Part shown: positions 23,439 through 35,362 of the stretch, in pieces
How positions within the stretch are numbered: the first letter of the stretch is position 1
Layout of the letters: the number at the start of each line of letters is the position of its first letter
Assembly: GCA_028456385.1 (NCBI GenBank)
Contig: JALNQF010000017.1
Span: 62,001-126,000, forward strand
DNA: 64,000 nucleotides
Origin: Ophiosphaerella korrae
Taxonomy: Eukaryota > Ascomycota > Dothideomycetes > Pleosporales > Phaeosphaeriaceae
Reading direction: 5' to 3'
Program-made: the position numbers and the translations under genes
The notes under the pieces: generated by a model
Database searches by the model: none
What the model saw: only the letters and a program-made list of their open reading frames with translations
What the model was told of the DNA's origin: nothing

Positions 23439-25161
23439 ATGAGGTACTCGGCTGTACTTGGTGCACTTGCTGCTAGCTCTTCCGCAAACAAGCCCGCTGT
23501 GAATCCTGTACGACCTACTCTGAAAATCTGCGTGTTACCCAGAACATCTATTCGCTGATAACGCACCAGACGCTTCTCAAAGCCGACATTATTCGTGAGC
23601 ATTTATGGGCGGGCTCTGAAAAGCTGCAAAGCTTCGCCGATACAACCAAGGAGAAAAATCGAATGGTGTCCAGCCCAGCACACGAAGCAACAATTCATTG
23701 GTTGAAGGACAGTCTCGAGTCCCTGGACTATTACGACGTTTCGCTCCAACCCCTTTGGGCATTTATCCAATTCAATGCATCTGTCAACAGCTTCGCGATC
23801 AACGGTACCGCAATTCCAACAACATCATATTCGCTTTTCCAATATTCTCCCGGTGGAAAAGTGACAGCGCCTTTAATGATAGTCGAAGGTGGATGTAATA
23901 AGGTACGCTTTTAAACGATCTCGGTGTAGTTTGACTAGGGCTGATTTCAACGACAGACCGACTATTCGGCCAATCTAGCTGGTAAGATTGCATTGATCGC
24001 TCGTGGAACATGCGACTACGGTCTCAAGTCTGCTTTTGCCGGCTCTGTAGGTGCCGTTGGAGCCATCCTGTATAACGTCGATGATAGCGGACCAGTCCTG
24101 GGAACTCTCCTAGCTCCTCCCAGGCCTGAGGGCTCATACGTTCCAACCCTTAATATCATTCAGAATGTGTCTACACCGATTGTCTCGGGCCTCAAACGCG
24201 GAGAAACCATAATGGCGAGTTTCGATATCGCCACAGGTAAGCCCAGACATGAATCCAATGACGAAGATAGCCCATGCTCATGCCCGACGATAGATATTCG
24301 CAACATCACTACCTCCAATTTATTCGCGACTACAAAATTCGGCAACCAGAACGATAAGCTCATGTTAGGAGCTCACACCGATTCTGTCGCTCCAGGACCG
24401 GGAATTAATGATGATGGTAGTGGAATTAACGCACTTCTTGAGGTTGCAAAGGCACTTTCGAAGTACCAGATCCACAATGCCGTGACATTTGCGTTCTGGA
24501 CGGCGGAAGAGGAAGGGCTCCTTGGTTCGACACATTTTGTCAAAACCTTGTCTGTGGCGGAAGCTACTAAAATCCGTGCTTATTTGAATTTTGATATGGT
24601 ACGCCCGAGTGTATGATGTAGTTTGAAAATCTGCTGCTTACTTCTGATTAGATTGCTTCTCCCAACTATGCCAATTACATCTACGATGGAGACGGTAAAG
24701 CATTTGGCAAGCCAGGTCCTGCGGGATCGTCTGAGCTCGAAACTTTCTTCCAGGACTACTTCAAAGGGGCGGGTAAAAATTATACTGCAACAGACTTTAA
24801 CGGCCGTTCTGATTACCAGCCATTCCTCGATGCTGGCATTCCAGTTGGTGGAACATTCACAGGTGCTGAACAGAACAAGACTGCAGAAGAGGTTATCCTA
24901 TTTGGTGGACATGCAGGTGTCCCATATGATCACTGCTACCATCAGGCGTGCGATAATCTCAGCAATCTAAACATGGACGCTTTCGAGCTTCATGCGAAAG
25001 GTATTGCTGCTGCTGTTGCTACTTACGCGACGTCGTGGGAAGGCTTCCCAGCAAAGGACACCACAAACCCTGGAAAGAAGAGCCCTGTAAAGGCTAGAAA
25101 TAGCGTAGAACATCGTCATGGGGAGGGATTAAGCTGCTCCCACAGTTTCTCAAGCATGTAA
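23439..25161 (+). CDS. Secreted M28 aminopeptidase (aminopeptidase Y / Lap2 type)
   Basis: Four exons (23439..23507, 23570..23902, 23957..24598, 24652..25161; introns 62, 54, 53 bp) give 517 aa. A short signal peptide (MRYSAVLGALAASSSA) is followed by KPAVNPTLLKADIIREH across the first junction, as in fungal leucine aminopeptidases. A PA domain (about 120-230) sits between the N-terminal helices and the peptidase core. M28 zinc ligands are visible: GAHTDS, NDDGSG (bridging Asp), AEEEG, FDM just before intron 3, and the late His in DHCYHQACDN. Expected reaction: removal of N-terminal residues from extracellular peptides. The last 40 residues are basic and Ser-rich rather than anchored. All catalytic residues appear intact, in contrast to the decayed neighbours. 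Confidence 0.92.
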
Positions 25162-25576
25162 TCGATAGCCATGTTTTATGCAGTTACGTGAGGAATGCAA
25201 AGATATAAATTATATTTAGATTTCTAGCTTATAAACATAATTACTTATCTCTACATACTACTTATATTTGCTTATACCTTAGTAGTTAAGAGTTATAGTT
25301 GCTATCTATAATATATACACAATACTATTATAAGTAGTCTTTATATATAGGCAGCTCTTTAGAAGCTTAAAATAATTACTTAATCAAAGAAAAGCGAATA
25401 GTAGATAAAGGGCTATTAGAGGGTATAGATAGTAGCTATTATATCCCTAGAGGAAGGCTAAGTTATTAATAAGGACTAGTGTAGTAGGTAGAGAGTGAAT
25501 ATGCAACAAGGTAAAAGAATAAAGGAAAAACGGACGTCTTTAGCTCATAGTAGTACAACTACTCTAAGCCTAACAA
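25162..25576. repeat. AT-rich tract, probably RIP-degraded
   Basis: About 400 bp dominated by TA, TAT and ATA steps with almost no CpG and many TpA, between the aminopeptidase stop and the end of the NLR pseudogene. Composition is sharply different from flanking genes and fits repeat-induced point mutation of a former repeat. No protein remnant is readable. Confidence 0.55.
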
Positions 25577-28500
25577 CTATATCCATTCATGTCTGAGGTC
25601 TTCAAGCCAATCTTTCCTGATAACAAGTCGCTCACCAATAGCGTCTACTGCCGCATCATAGACGCCTTCCCTGATTGGCCATACTTGGTATCATTTGTGA
25701 GCGGGATTGCAGTCGTGTCTTACCAAGGTACATTCTTTGACAGATCGAATACAGTCTCCGCAGAACTTCTTTCCAAGGCAAATTTTGCAAAAGTAGAGCT
25801 TCTCGTATCGCCAGTAGGTAGTTTTGCATGAGCAATCGCATTCAGGCATCCATGAACTTCGTAGCTAGAGTGGTATTCGATCAAGATGCGGCTCTGTTCT
25901 GCTCAAGCCTGGAGAATGAGGACTCGGAAGGATGAATCTCAACGTCCACCTCTTCTTGCGTATCTTCTAGATCGTTCCTATGTTGAACCAAGAAATGCTC
26001 ATTGGCTTGGTGTTCTTTCTCGACCATGTCAGAATTTGCGGCTCCATCAAAATCCCCTCCTCCATATTCAGCTCTCTCATTTAGCTCTGGTATAAGGCCA
26101 ATTTTTCCCTCATACTGTTTGTGCCTTTCGTCTTCATCGTGACTCCGGCCGTTACCCACGTCAGCATCTTTGTCTGTATCTTTCCAAAATTTATCTATCA
26201 TGTCCTTCAGAGGTTGAAAGAATAGTCCTAGAACGTAGCCGCACGGACTTCGTCTTGGACTTGCAGCAACGCGATAGCGAGCGAATGTAAACCAGTCATA
26301 CTATTAGAGGGATTGTTATCATCTAGCATCTCAAGTTCTTCCAGGATTCGAGTTCGGAAACATTTTCTTATTTCGAAAAGGGGAGTATTTCTCTCATGGT
26401 TTTGCAGCCATCTTCCCCAGAGCATACCCCGAACCGTACATGTCGAATGTATTAGGCAAACCATTGGCTGTGGATATACTTATAGTTGCGAGCTGCTTGG
26501 GGGTTTTTTTTTGGTGAATGCCCACGTGTTTGTGCCCGAAGATTGAGCAGCAACAGCTGAGTCGAAATAGAGTAAAGCCATTGTATTTTCCAATATTTCT
26601 GTGCGGCGATGCACCTTGGAGTTGCTCTTGTATATCTTGTATGCTATCTCCAGAAATTTTAGCGCAGTCTCCACATCGTCATCATATTCGAAGCGCCAAT
26701 GCCCAATCTTTTCTATCAAGCACATCCTGGTATGTCCATCCTTGTCAGCCAAAAGAACATCGATGCTCCTATCAAATGCATCGATGATAAATTGGGGCTT
26801 CGTGGTAGCTCTATGACAACGTCCCACTTCTGCAAGGATGTCGTATCCAAAAGCAAAAAGACGCACCAAGTATGTCATTTGAGTGTCAAGCAAGCCGTAC
26901 ATTTTTCCATCAAGGGATTGAAGTATGTCAAAGAGAAGCTCTAATTCTCCTTCCTGGTCAAGAATTTCGACGTATGTAACCTGTGCTATTAGAGCGCCCC
27001 AGTCTGCCCCAAAGGCTTGTTTCGCATCCTGGCGCGCGCCGATGAAATCGTTCATATTGCGTTTCCAATATACCAGGTACGGAAGAAGGAAGCTCGAGAG
27101 AGATTTGAGGCTGCTCGGAAGTACGTTAATCGCCTCAGTCATTTTGGCAATTGCCGTAGGCCATAGCTGCTGGTGACCGTACACTCTTGCGAGTCCTTCG
27201 AATGCTACCCATGTTTGTGGCTCTTTCTCAATTGCTGCTTCAAAGTGCTTGATAGCCAGCTCGCTATGGTAGCCTTCCGTCAGGATTCAGGCAAGTCCTG
27301 TATGCCAGTGTGCCGTATTTTTCAAGGGTGTAAAGTCGGCCAAATACTGAATACGTTGACTAGCCAAGGCTGTGAAATCAATACCCGGAAATCTAAATTC
27401 TTGTAGATCTTTTGACACATTTCCATCGGCATCCTAGGCACTCAGTCAGTATTGAAATGTTGTGTTGAGAGAGAGTTGCTCACCATGGAATCAAATTCAT
27501 GCATCAGCCAGACTAGCCGCTCAGATTTATCGAGATGTGCCGTATCACCAAATCCCAGTTTTTCGGTCCAAAGTTGAGCTAGAGTATTCATCCAAGGAAG
27601 TAAAAGTGCTTTTACAGAGACGGCTGCTTTTGACATCCATGCCAGGGAGTCTTCATCGAAAGAACCCCCTAAGTGATCGATTTCCCTCATTCATGCGCAT
27701 ACAATCCGCGTATATTGGCTAGTACAGACCCAGGTTGTCCAAAAATCATTCCACATCGGGCTTTCATCTCCTCATACAGGCCCGTTAAAGAAACCCATAA
27801 TGCCACGCTCATTTTTGAACATCATATTAGACCATCGATAATTGCTAGATTCTCTTCGTTTGGGGTCTTTGTCATGTCGACATGTTCTAAGTGGAAAGCG
27901 AGGTTCCTTACTGCATAGTCCGCTAGATATCTTGTTTCTTCATTTCGTGTGCAGCCAGCTTGAAGAACGTCAAACACCCTAAGACAATCTCAGTTTGAGC
28001 GTGATCCAAGTTGATTTCGACTGATATTAGAGGGCGGGACATGCTAGGTACAAGGAAGTCTCTGAGTTGTTGGTGGCTAAATGTCACAGTAGTGTGCAAT
28101 TTGGCATCCGAATAGGAGCTAATCTTCTGTCCTAAGGGATTAAGTGGTTAGAAAACCTCTGAGCTGCCAAACCCCTGATCAGCCTCGAGTCCGAGATGGA
28201 GCGATTGCGCCTGTTGTTCGAGACCCTCTTCCGTTTCGTAAGAATCCGATTCTTCATAAGCGCGTCCTTCAGGGTTCATTTCATGGACATCTAGCAAATC
28301 CTCTCCAACTCCTTGTTGGTTGGCTGTCTCAGCAGCATCGGAGTCTGTCAAATTATCGTCATCATCTGGGTAGCCCTCTGGGGCCTGCAGGTAGAAAATA
28401 GAGGTAAGTTTTCCCTGGAGTGTGTCCCATAATAAAAGATTCGGAGACCCACTTGACAGACGGAAAATAAGATCAATTTCTCGGAATAACAGCGGTCTTC

Positions 28501-29155
28501 TTGCAAAGGAGCTCCATGTAAGCAGTTTGCGGAACATGTCGTGGTCTTCTTCTTCTGCAGCCAGTCGCTCAAAAACATGTCGAATCATATCTTTGAGGTT
28601 GAAAGGTGGGTTATTGAGAATATTCTCGATTGATTTCGTATCCTTCTCATGAATTTGGTCAATCACAAGTTGAGCCCAAAGAAAGACACCATCTGCGCGC
28701 TTGCTGATCTTGTTCTTCAATTTGTTTCTAATCGTCGTAGCAACAGGGGCTTTTCTCTGGTTTCTAGGTTTTCGAGCTTCAAGTCTGTCTTTCTGTACCA
28801 ATTTCTTGATCAACTCTATTTCAGATAGCCTTATTTCGATATACTTGTCAATGTCATCAAAACTCTTCTTACTCGAAACCTCAATGAATTTTGTCTCCAT
28901 TTCAAAGTCGAGATCACTGCTCAGCGTTTTTCGTCCAATAACAGCTACTTGGATGCGTGGTCGCCCGCCATCATCGATAATCAAAGATTTAAGAATCTCA
29001 AAAAACCGTTTCCTGGCTGACTTGGGAGCTTCATCCATGCCGTCAATCACAAGAATGGCGGACCTCTCAATAGTCCTCGCGGGCTTATAAAAGTTCAAGA
29101 ATAGCGAGCGCCAGGTGTCCTCCGCAGAAGCTATGTTTTTCTTTGAGGCACACAC
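25577..29155 (-). pseudogene. Decayed NACHT-TPR NLR/STAND gene
   Basis: Minus-strand fragments in correct order make up one gene. The NACHT region (28148..29155) has the Walker B-like AILVIDGMDEA and KRADGVFLWAQLVIDQI. A connector has VTFSHQQLRDFL. TPR-like helices lie at 26480..27690 (LAIKHFEAAIEKEPQTW, DAFDRSIDVLL). A C-terminal cysteine-rich segment contains CDCSCKTTYWRYEKLYFCKICLG in pieces and ends DWLEDLRHEWI, stop 25577-25579. Damage includes TAA at 28148-28150, a likely 1-nt shift near 27985, TGA at 27822-27824, TGA at 27287-27289 and TGA at 25691-25693, plus further shifts near 27680. A splice acceptor (TTATTTTCAG) precedes the first fragment, but the N-terminal and P-loop exons are absent upstream. 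In the family, such proteins are cytosolic receptors in non-self recognition. Confidence 0.82.
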
Positions 29156-29748
29156 CGTAGCAGCGTGTTTCCTGAAAATAAGTAGAAATGATTGGACCCT
29201 TGACCAGCGCAGTGAGTGTGAGGAGGTGCAGCTCCACCGGGCAGCAAGGAGGACTTCATCTGTCAGACGCAGCGTAGCGCTTGCATGAGCTAATATATAA
29301 TGCTGATTTCAGCTCCGCCAGGTTGAGCCAAGAGCGCCTCAAGCGGGAGCGTATTGGTGGTTCCCTCCCGCGTCGTTGCCACTGATTTTGTAGCCGCTGC
29401 TAGGAGGACAACAGTCGGAATGTCTAAGCGCCCGCTGAATGGTCAGTATCATGCAGCAACCATGCAGCATATGCTATTCCAATGCTGACCCGTACATCTT
29501 CAATCATCGCAATTTCCGTCTAAAGTTCGATAGGCAGCTTTGAGATCGCCTGCTCCAATCTGTCGTATTTGGTTTCTTCAATAGAGAACGAGTGCTTGGT
29601 TACACATTAGCATCCGCCCTCCCCCTCAGACTGCGAAGTTAGTGGCGTTGGTACAACCAAATCCCTGATTCCACTACCACCGAGACCGTTTGGCTTCGGT
29701 GAGAAGATTCGGTTTCCATCGCCTAGAACTAGTTCGTTTTAAACAAAC
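29156..29748. other. Intergenic between two divergent NLR relics
   Basis: About 590 bp. The expected 5' exons (effector domain and P-loop) of the minus-strand NACHT-TPR relic are not found here; no GxxxxGKS/T is readable on the minus strand. The right side presumably carries the promoter of the plus-strand gene at 29749. Confidence 0.5.
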
Positions 29749-30750
29749 ATGACTGCAACCACACCACCCACAGCGCCCGACAAGGTAGAGCTGTTAGGGC
29801 TCCATCGTATCTGGTCATTTGCTAGATCTCTCGAGACCCGATTCAAGTACGCGATCATCGATCATCTATTTCTGAAGCCTTTATCCTTGACGCTTGCTAA
29901 CACAGCTCTCAGTCTTGTACTTGTTCATGGGCACTCTGGTGACGCTTTCAGCACTTGGAAACATGGAAATGACAGATCATGGCCCAAAGAATTCCTTCCA
30001 CTCGACGACAACATGAAAAACATCGATGTGTGGACTTGGGGCTACCGTGCGGTGGAGGAACAGCCCCAAGGCGGTGAGGTCATCGCGCCCAGTACGATTT
30101 TTGGCCTGGGGGAAGAACTTTGCGACATTCTTTATGATAATCGGGTCCAGGTAAGCGTTTTGGTACCTTTTAATGTCTCGTCCCGTCTTAATGTATTAAC
30201 ACTTCTTCTAGGATCATCCCATCACTTTCGTAGGTCACGGTATTGGTGGCATCATAATCAAGAGCGTAATTATCCATTCCTCTCTGGCTGGAGCTTCATT
30301 TTGTAAGTCGCAGGCCTTAAACCACTCAAAAGTGACCTCCAGTATGTCCGAGATCTTGGACAACACTCGACACGTTGTTTTCTTGGATACACCATATGTG
30401 GGAATTGGCGTGAATGTACTGCAAATGTTGAACGGTGAATATCTGAGCGATCATGCAGCGTCCCAATATGGCCTTTGGTCGCAGGAGCTTACAGCTCAGG
30501 CCAAACGTTTTGCTAACATAGCTAGGAATTTCAACATATCTTCAGTATGTGCTACCATCCTGAATAGTGAGGGTCACATGGACGAACAGGTATGCCGAAT
30601 CAAATCCATATGAAAACGCGCTCTAGACCATTACAGATAGCTCTAGGCCACTCCGCCCATACCTTGGTACCTCGCGAAAGGATCTTCCATATGGATCGTG
30701 TACGCCACGAGGACATATGCAAATTCCCAGACGCCGAGTACGTGAACTAA
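29749..30750 (+). CDS. Alpha/beta-hydrolase-like (SERAC1-type) module of an NLR relic
   Basis: Four exons (29749..29846, 29913..30150, 30212..30589, 30637..30750; introns 66, 61, 47 bp) give 275 aa ending at TAA 30748-30750. The sequence follows the lipase-like N-terminal domain of fungal NLRs: LVLVHGHSGDAFSTWKHGND, WPKEFLPLDDN, VDVWTWGYRA-like strand, ITFVGHGIGGIIIKS, then RHVVFLDTPYVGIG and a late ERIFHMDRVRHEDICKFPD. The nucleophile elbow is GHGIGG rather than GHSxGG, so the expected catalytic serine is glycine. The stop falls where the family continues into a NACHT ATPase, whose remains follow directly. It could still make a short protein, or be the intact front part of a dead gene. Confidence 0.6.
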
Positions 30751-33700
30751 AAACGCCTCCGAGACAGAACGCGGATTGGCCTCTCAGGTGTCAGGTGAGA
30801 CGACAAATGAATCCCGGCCCTTCGCGAATGGATAGGCAACATAGATAGTAGCAACTGCGACGAGCACAGGGCTAATTGCTTCATTATGCGCAATCATGAG
30901 GGTGCCTGCGATTGGCTGTTCAAGGACACTACATTCCAAGGATGGGCTGCATACCTCTGGCTCACTGGACTGTCTGAGGTGGGAAAGACGTTCCTGAGTT
31001 CCGCCGCCATCAAACATGTCCAGGAAATGCCTGATAAACCTGGGACTGCCTTCGAATTCGTCCATTTCGGAGCCGCTTTCCAAACGCTAAAGATTCTCTA
31101 ACGATTGGCATCAAAACTGCTAGACAGAGTAATCGATTGCGACGTCCTGACCGAAACTGCTATTATCTTCAAGAATAGAGCTAATAACAACTCAGAGAAA
31201 ATGGAGAGTCTAATCGCGGAGCTGGTTCATGCAGTAGCAGCAGTCGGACGAATCTTTGTCTTTATCGACGGCATCAATGAGGTCGCCAGCAAGATGAGTT
31301 ATGACAAGGACCGCCGGCAATTGGATATCGAAGAGAAAGGCGCGAAGGATATCATCAGATTCCTCTTCCAATGCGCTCAAAAGGAGCCAAACCTCCGACT
31401 TTGGTTCAGCAGCCAGTCTGACGACAGAACCAAAGGGTGGCTGCATCAAGGGAACGATTCGCTTCGGCAAGATTCTTAGACATATCACCCTCCTCGCTAA
31501 TTAGTCGAGCATCTCTAGTAAATCGCTATGTCCCCTTCGTGCGGTACTACTCACAGAGTGATCAGGCTGACGGAGTCTTCCGCCTGGCACACGAATCAGC
31601 GCATCTATTTCTCCTAAGTGTGTCGAATCATCAAAAAAGAGGTTCATTTACAACGACAGACAACTCAAGCCTACCACCAATGGTTGATGCGACATTCCTG
31701 GCAGAATCTTGCCTGCAGTACCTCTTCCAGGATCGATACAGTCGACTATTAACCAAAGACACCGCACTCGTGTTTCGAGCCGCCCACGACAATGTTCGTG
31801 GTCACAAGTTCCTGCAGTATGCCGCAAAATACTGGTATCGACATGTAGACGATCCTGAGCCTGGCCCGCAGTTGTCAGATCTCGTCGAGCGTTTTGTGCG
31901 ATCTCCTCACTTTGTTACGGCTATCCAGGTGCAAAGCCTGTTCGTTCCCGGGCATTTCATTCAGGACTTGGATTGTGACGACCCTAAGAAAAGGACGATT
32001 AAGAAGACCCTTCCTGAATTACTCAAATCGCACGGTGATCTGAAGCTGTGGAATGACTACCATGAGTCCCTGGCAGAATGGGGCCCATTTTTACAGAGGG
32101 GTGTAACAGAAACAGCCAACGGCGAGATCAACCGCTGTATATGGAGCACGCTAAGCCCTGCCAATTACTTCTGCCGTTATGTTTCCCTGCAGCGCTTCCA
32201 AAAAGCATCCATACTTGAGGACGGGTCTGGTCCAAGCGAAAATGCAGAGATGGTCTTCTACGGTGTGACTTTCACAGATGAGCTAAACGTCGCTGTGTGG
32301 AGAGTCCACAAATCCGAGTAAGTGTGCAGCGCATTATGCCATAACATGAGCTAACACTCTCTTAAAGTCCGTCTGACGATGATGCGAAGTTGTTCGAGAA
32401 CACATGGGCGCTTGGAAAAGGCAGCTTAAGATCTGTCTCGAGTCAAAAGTTCCTGTTTTCCAGGGCCGAAGCTAGCTGGGAATCGTACGATCCAAGAGCT
32501 ACCAGAGCTATCCAGCTGATTCCAAGCTTACGTGAAGCAGAACGAGTGCCACCCGTTTCCTTCACCTCCTCTCGCACGCGTATCCGTATCGGATCGACTG
32601 AGTTTGCAGCTAAAAGCGACGGTCGCTGGCCCAAAGAGAAGGGCAAAGCAGAAGATTATGGCTCGCCGTACTGGGAAAACATACAGGTCCATGGAAATTT
32701 GCGTGTAAAGAGCCGCAGAAGGCTAGTCGAAGCTGAGCCACATTTCCGTAAAGAGCCCTTCCTCCGCCAGTCTTGGTCTACTTCCGACGAGACATCTGCT
32801 ACGGACGGATTCGAGTCTGACAAGGCTTCTCAGCTGTCCTTCGGTGTTGAGTCGCCGGCACAGTCTGGTGGTGATGGCACCGATGAAGAATCTGAGGATC
32901 CGAAGCAAGCCTCAAGCCCACAAGAATCTGAGAGTGAATACGAAACGGACCCAAGCATCTCGCCAGCCACATTCTATCCAGAACGCGCAGGAACTCGATT
33001 CACATCGAACAATGTAACCGGCTCAACATCATCAGAGTCGGAAGATGATCAATCAGAAGGTCATCGCGGACACGTCACGGAAAAGCAGAAGCGCCCTTCT
33101 TACCGCATCTGCGATGAATATCAAGCTCAGCTGTTGAATCGTTTCTACGAATCTGTCATTTATATGCGCGGAAATTTCTATGACCTCTGCCTCGCATACC
33201 TTAAGAAAGGCCGGTGGTATAATGACCGGTTCCATCAACTTTACTCAACACGACTCAGTAGCTGAGGTATACCACGCCACCTTGGTGGTCTGCGCTTGAT
33301 TGGTTGTCGGCCAGACATATGCCCTCTGATCGAAAGACTCGAAGGTGATATCCCTGTGATATTCAGGTATCAGGATCTTAAACAAGGAGGAGAGTTTTGT
33401 ATAACTCCCATCCGCGTTTCCATCCCTCCAACAGCCCGATGGCCTGGCCTCTCGGCTCTGGAGACATTCTGTTTGTCAATATCGAGGAAAACAAGTATTT
33501 CATTCGGCCTACCCATGGCGGAGTGGAGGGAAACTGGTGGGGTAAGTTCATTCCAACAAAGCTATGCGTCTCAGGTAAGCGACCTTCATCACGCCCGCCA
33601 AAAGAGCTCGTGAAGACCAAGGTGGAGCTGGGCAAATGGCACCGGAACAGGCTGGCAGATCAGTCATTCAGCTTGACTTGGACAGGAGAGTACGTGTATC

Positions 33701-34104
33701 TGACCTGCAGCTCCGACAAGCTTTGCGTGTACAGGCTGCCGCTTGAGAAGTCGCAAGCCTCTCTAAGTGAGCAGACTACAGATGTCTCAACACAAGTTGC
33801 TCAGCCCAGCGAGGAAGTCACACTGCCACGGACAGCACGTTGCCGTCGAGTTCAGTTTTTCCCAGGCAATGCTCCGGAATTGGATGGTATTATCATTATC
33901 GGACCTCGAGATGGCGAGCAGTCAGCTGGTCCAATAGTGATCTATCTGCCCTCTGGGAGCCTTGGCGCTTGGAAGGCCGTCGAAAAAGCTGATGACTTAG
34001 ACGTGTCGAAGGAAAGCCGCCGCAAAGGCGAATCACTGTTTGAGACTTTCGATAGCGACGATGATTGCAACCTGATAATCTTCGATCTGAAGTTTAGGGT
34101 ATGA
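30751..34104 (+). pseudogene. NACHT and C-terminal remains of the same NLR
   Basis: Collinear plus-strand pieces continue the preceding module. CDWLFKDTTFQGWAAYLWLTG runs into a P-loop GLSEVGKT (about 30970-30995), then a stop at 31099-31101. The Walker B-like GRIFVFIDGINEV is in the next piece (31105..31479), and a frame change near 31440-31490 leads to FRLAHESAHLFLLS. A long piece (31437..32321 then 32370..33265, probable intron between) ends in an acidic Ser/Glu linker and LLNRFYESVIYMRGNFYDLC. After a stop at 33263-33265 and a shift near 33400, a beta-rich C-terminal piece (to 34104) has DILFVNIEENKYFIRP and FSLTWTGEYVYLTCSSDKLCVYRLP, suggestive of propeller blades. Several stops and shifts mean no full-length protein. 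The long open 3' pieces suggest relatively recent inactivation. Confidence 0.7.
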
Positions 34105-34851
34105 CAAGACTGCTATTTGGTATGGGCAGGGTAGCCGTATAACAATCATTTCTTTCTGACTGGACTGGCGCCGCTCGAGCAGTTTATTGTTGTGATGTCT
34201 AAACAATGAGCATCCTAATCCGCCAGTACGCTGCTTAAATATTGCTAAGCGAACGGGAGGCGTTACATTCAGCGTCCTATGGTCATATGTGATGGATATG
34301 ATCAATTGCCAAATATAGATCGTCGAATGATTTTGAACCATCACATAGAGTTTGGTGCTTGCCAGCGCTAGCAAGGAGTTATGTGCCCCGAAAGAAAGAA
34401 ATAGACTGGCTGATTAAGTGCTGTGGACTGATAATATAGGGGTAGCGAGGAAGAAGTATGGAAAGCATATCGAATCGAAAGTGGAAACCATGATTCTATG
34501 AAGCAGTCGTTAAGACAAAGGTAACACAACCGTGGCTAGAGTTGCATTAGAAAAGATCTAATGGGATGAATTAAAGGAGAGTCGCTATACTGCCCTTTCC
34601 GCTGATCCATTTGCAAGTGCAGCTACTTGGACGAATTTTTAAGAAGGTCAATCATGTCCAAACTTGTTTGGACCCAGAAAGGATCTGAAGCTCCATTCTG
34701 CACTCCTAAATGTGGGCCTTTCGGTTAGACGTGTTGTATTGCTCAATTTGGTTCATTTCATTAGTGTCTTTCGAGATTTCATTATACAAGAACAATTTTG
34801 TAGAGTAAACAGATAACAAATCATTGATTCTTTAGCGGCATGGACACGCTA
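34105..34851. other. Intergenic
   Basis: AT-leaning, about 750 bp with no readable protein or repeat on either strand. It lies between two convergent units, the NLR relic (+) and the small gene ending at 34852 (-). Confidence 0.5.
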
Positions 34852-35362
34852 CTATCTCGGTGATGCACCTCGTGGCGACTCCTTCGATTCAGCCTGATCA
34901 GCCGCAATGTCTTCCTCATTATTCAATGGAAGTGGAGAATCGGGATAGATGTTAGGTGATTGAGGCAGCTCTATGCATGGACACCACTCCTCTACGTCTT
35001 CATCTCCCGCTTTCGCCTTGTCGCAATCGTGGTTAGTCAAGGCATCGTCATTATCGCCGCCCTTGCGTCTGCGGACTATGTATGACCTGTAGATGCTTCT
35101 GTCAGGTGAGAATGGACATGGTCGGCATCCCATTGCTGCTGCGCTCGAACATGGTGGACAGTGGTAGCAGTGGTGGCAGTGTTGTCCTACCTCCTTCACT
35201 TCTGCACAGTCGCACGGCCCATAGCTGTCAAAGTCGTGCAGAGACTGAACATGATCGTGTTCGGAATCCTGATGCAGCGGTTGGCCAAGTTTTCATATCG
35301 GGATCATACTGGCTTACCTCGTGGGTGACATACTCGACCCCTGGTTCGAGTTTGAAAGACAT
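34852..35362 (-). CDS. Small cysteine-cluster acidic protein, two exons
   Basis: Exons 35318..35362 and 34852..35268, intron 49 bp (GTAAGC..ATCAG), give 153 aa. The start MSFKLEPGVEYVTHE is in exon 1. Exon 2 begins DSEHDHVQSLHDFDSYGPCDC, then a dense Cys/His cluster (HCHHCYHCPPC), a basic RSYIVRRRKGG, an acidic middle and EEWCPCIELPQSPNIYPDSP. Phase is 0 at both ends and no stop intervenes. There is no signal peptide, so it should be intracellular. The HxCxxC-type cluster could bind metal. I do not recognise a characterised family. It sits next to the NLR relic and shows no damage. Confidence 0.6.

Noticed and set aside
30303..30342. A GTAAGT..CCAG pair that could be an intron in the hydrolase-like module
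   Set aside because: Removing these 40 bases breaks the frame that continues into RHVVFLDTPYVGIG, whereas reading through keeps it.
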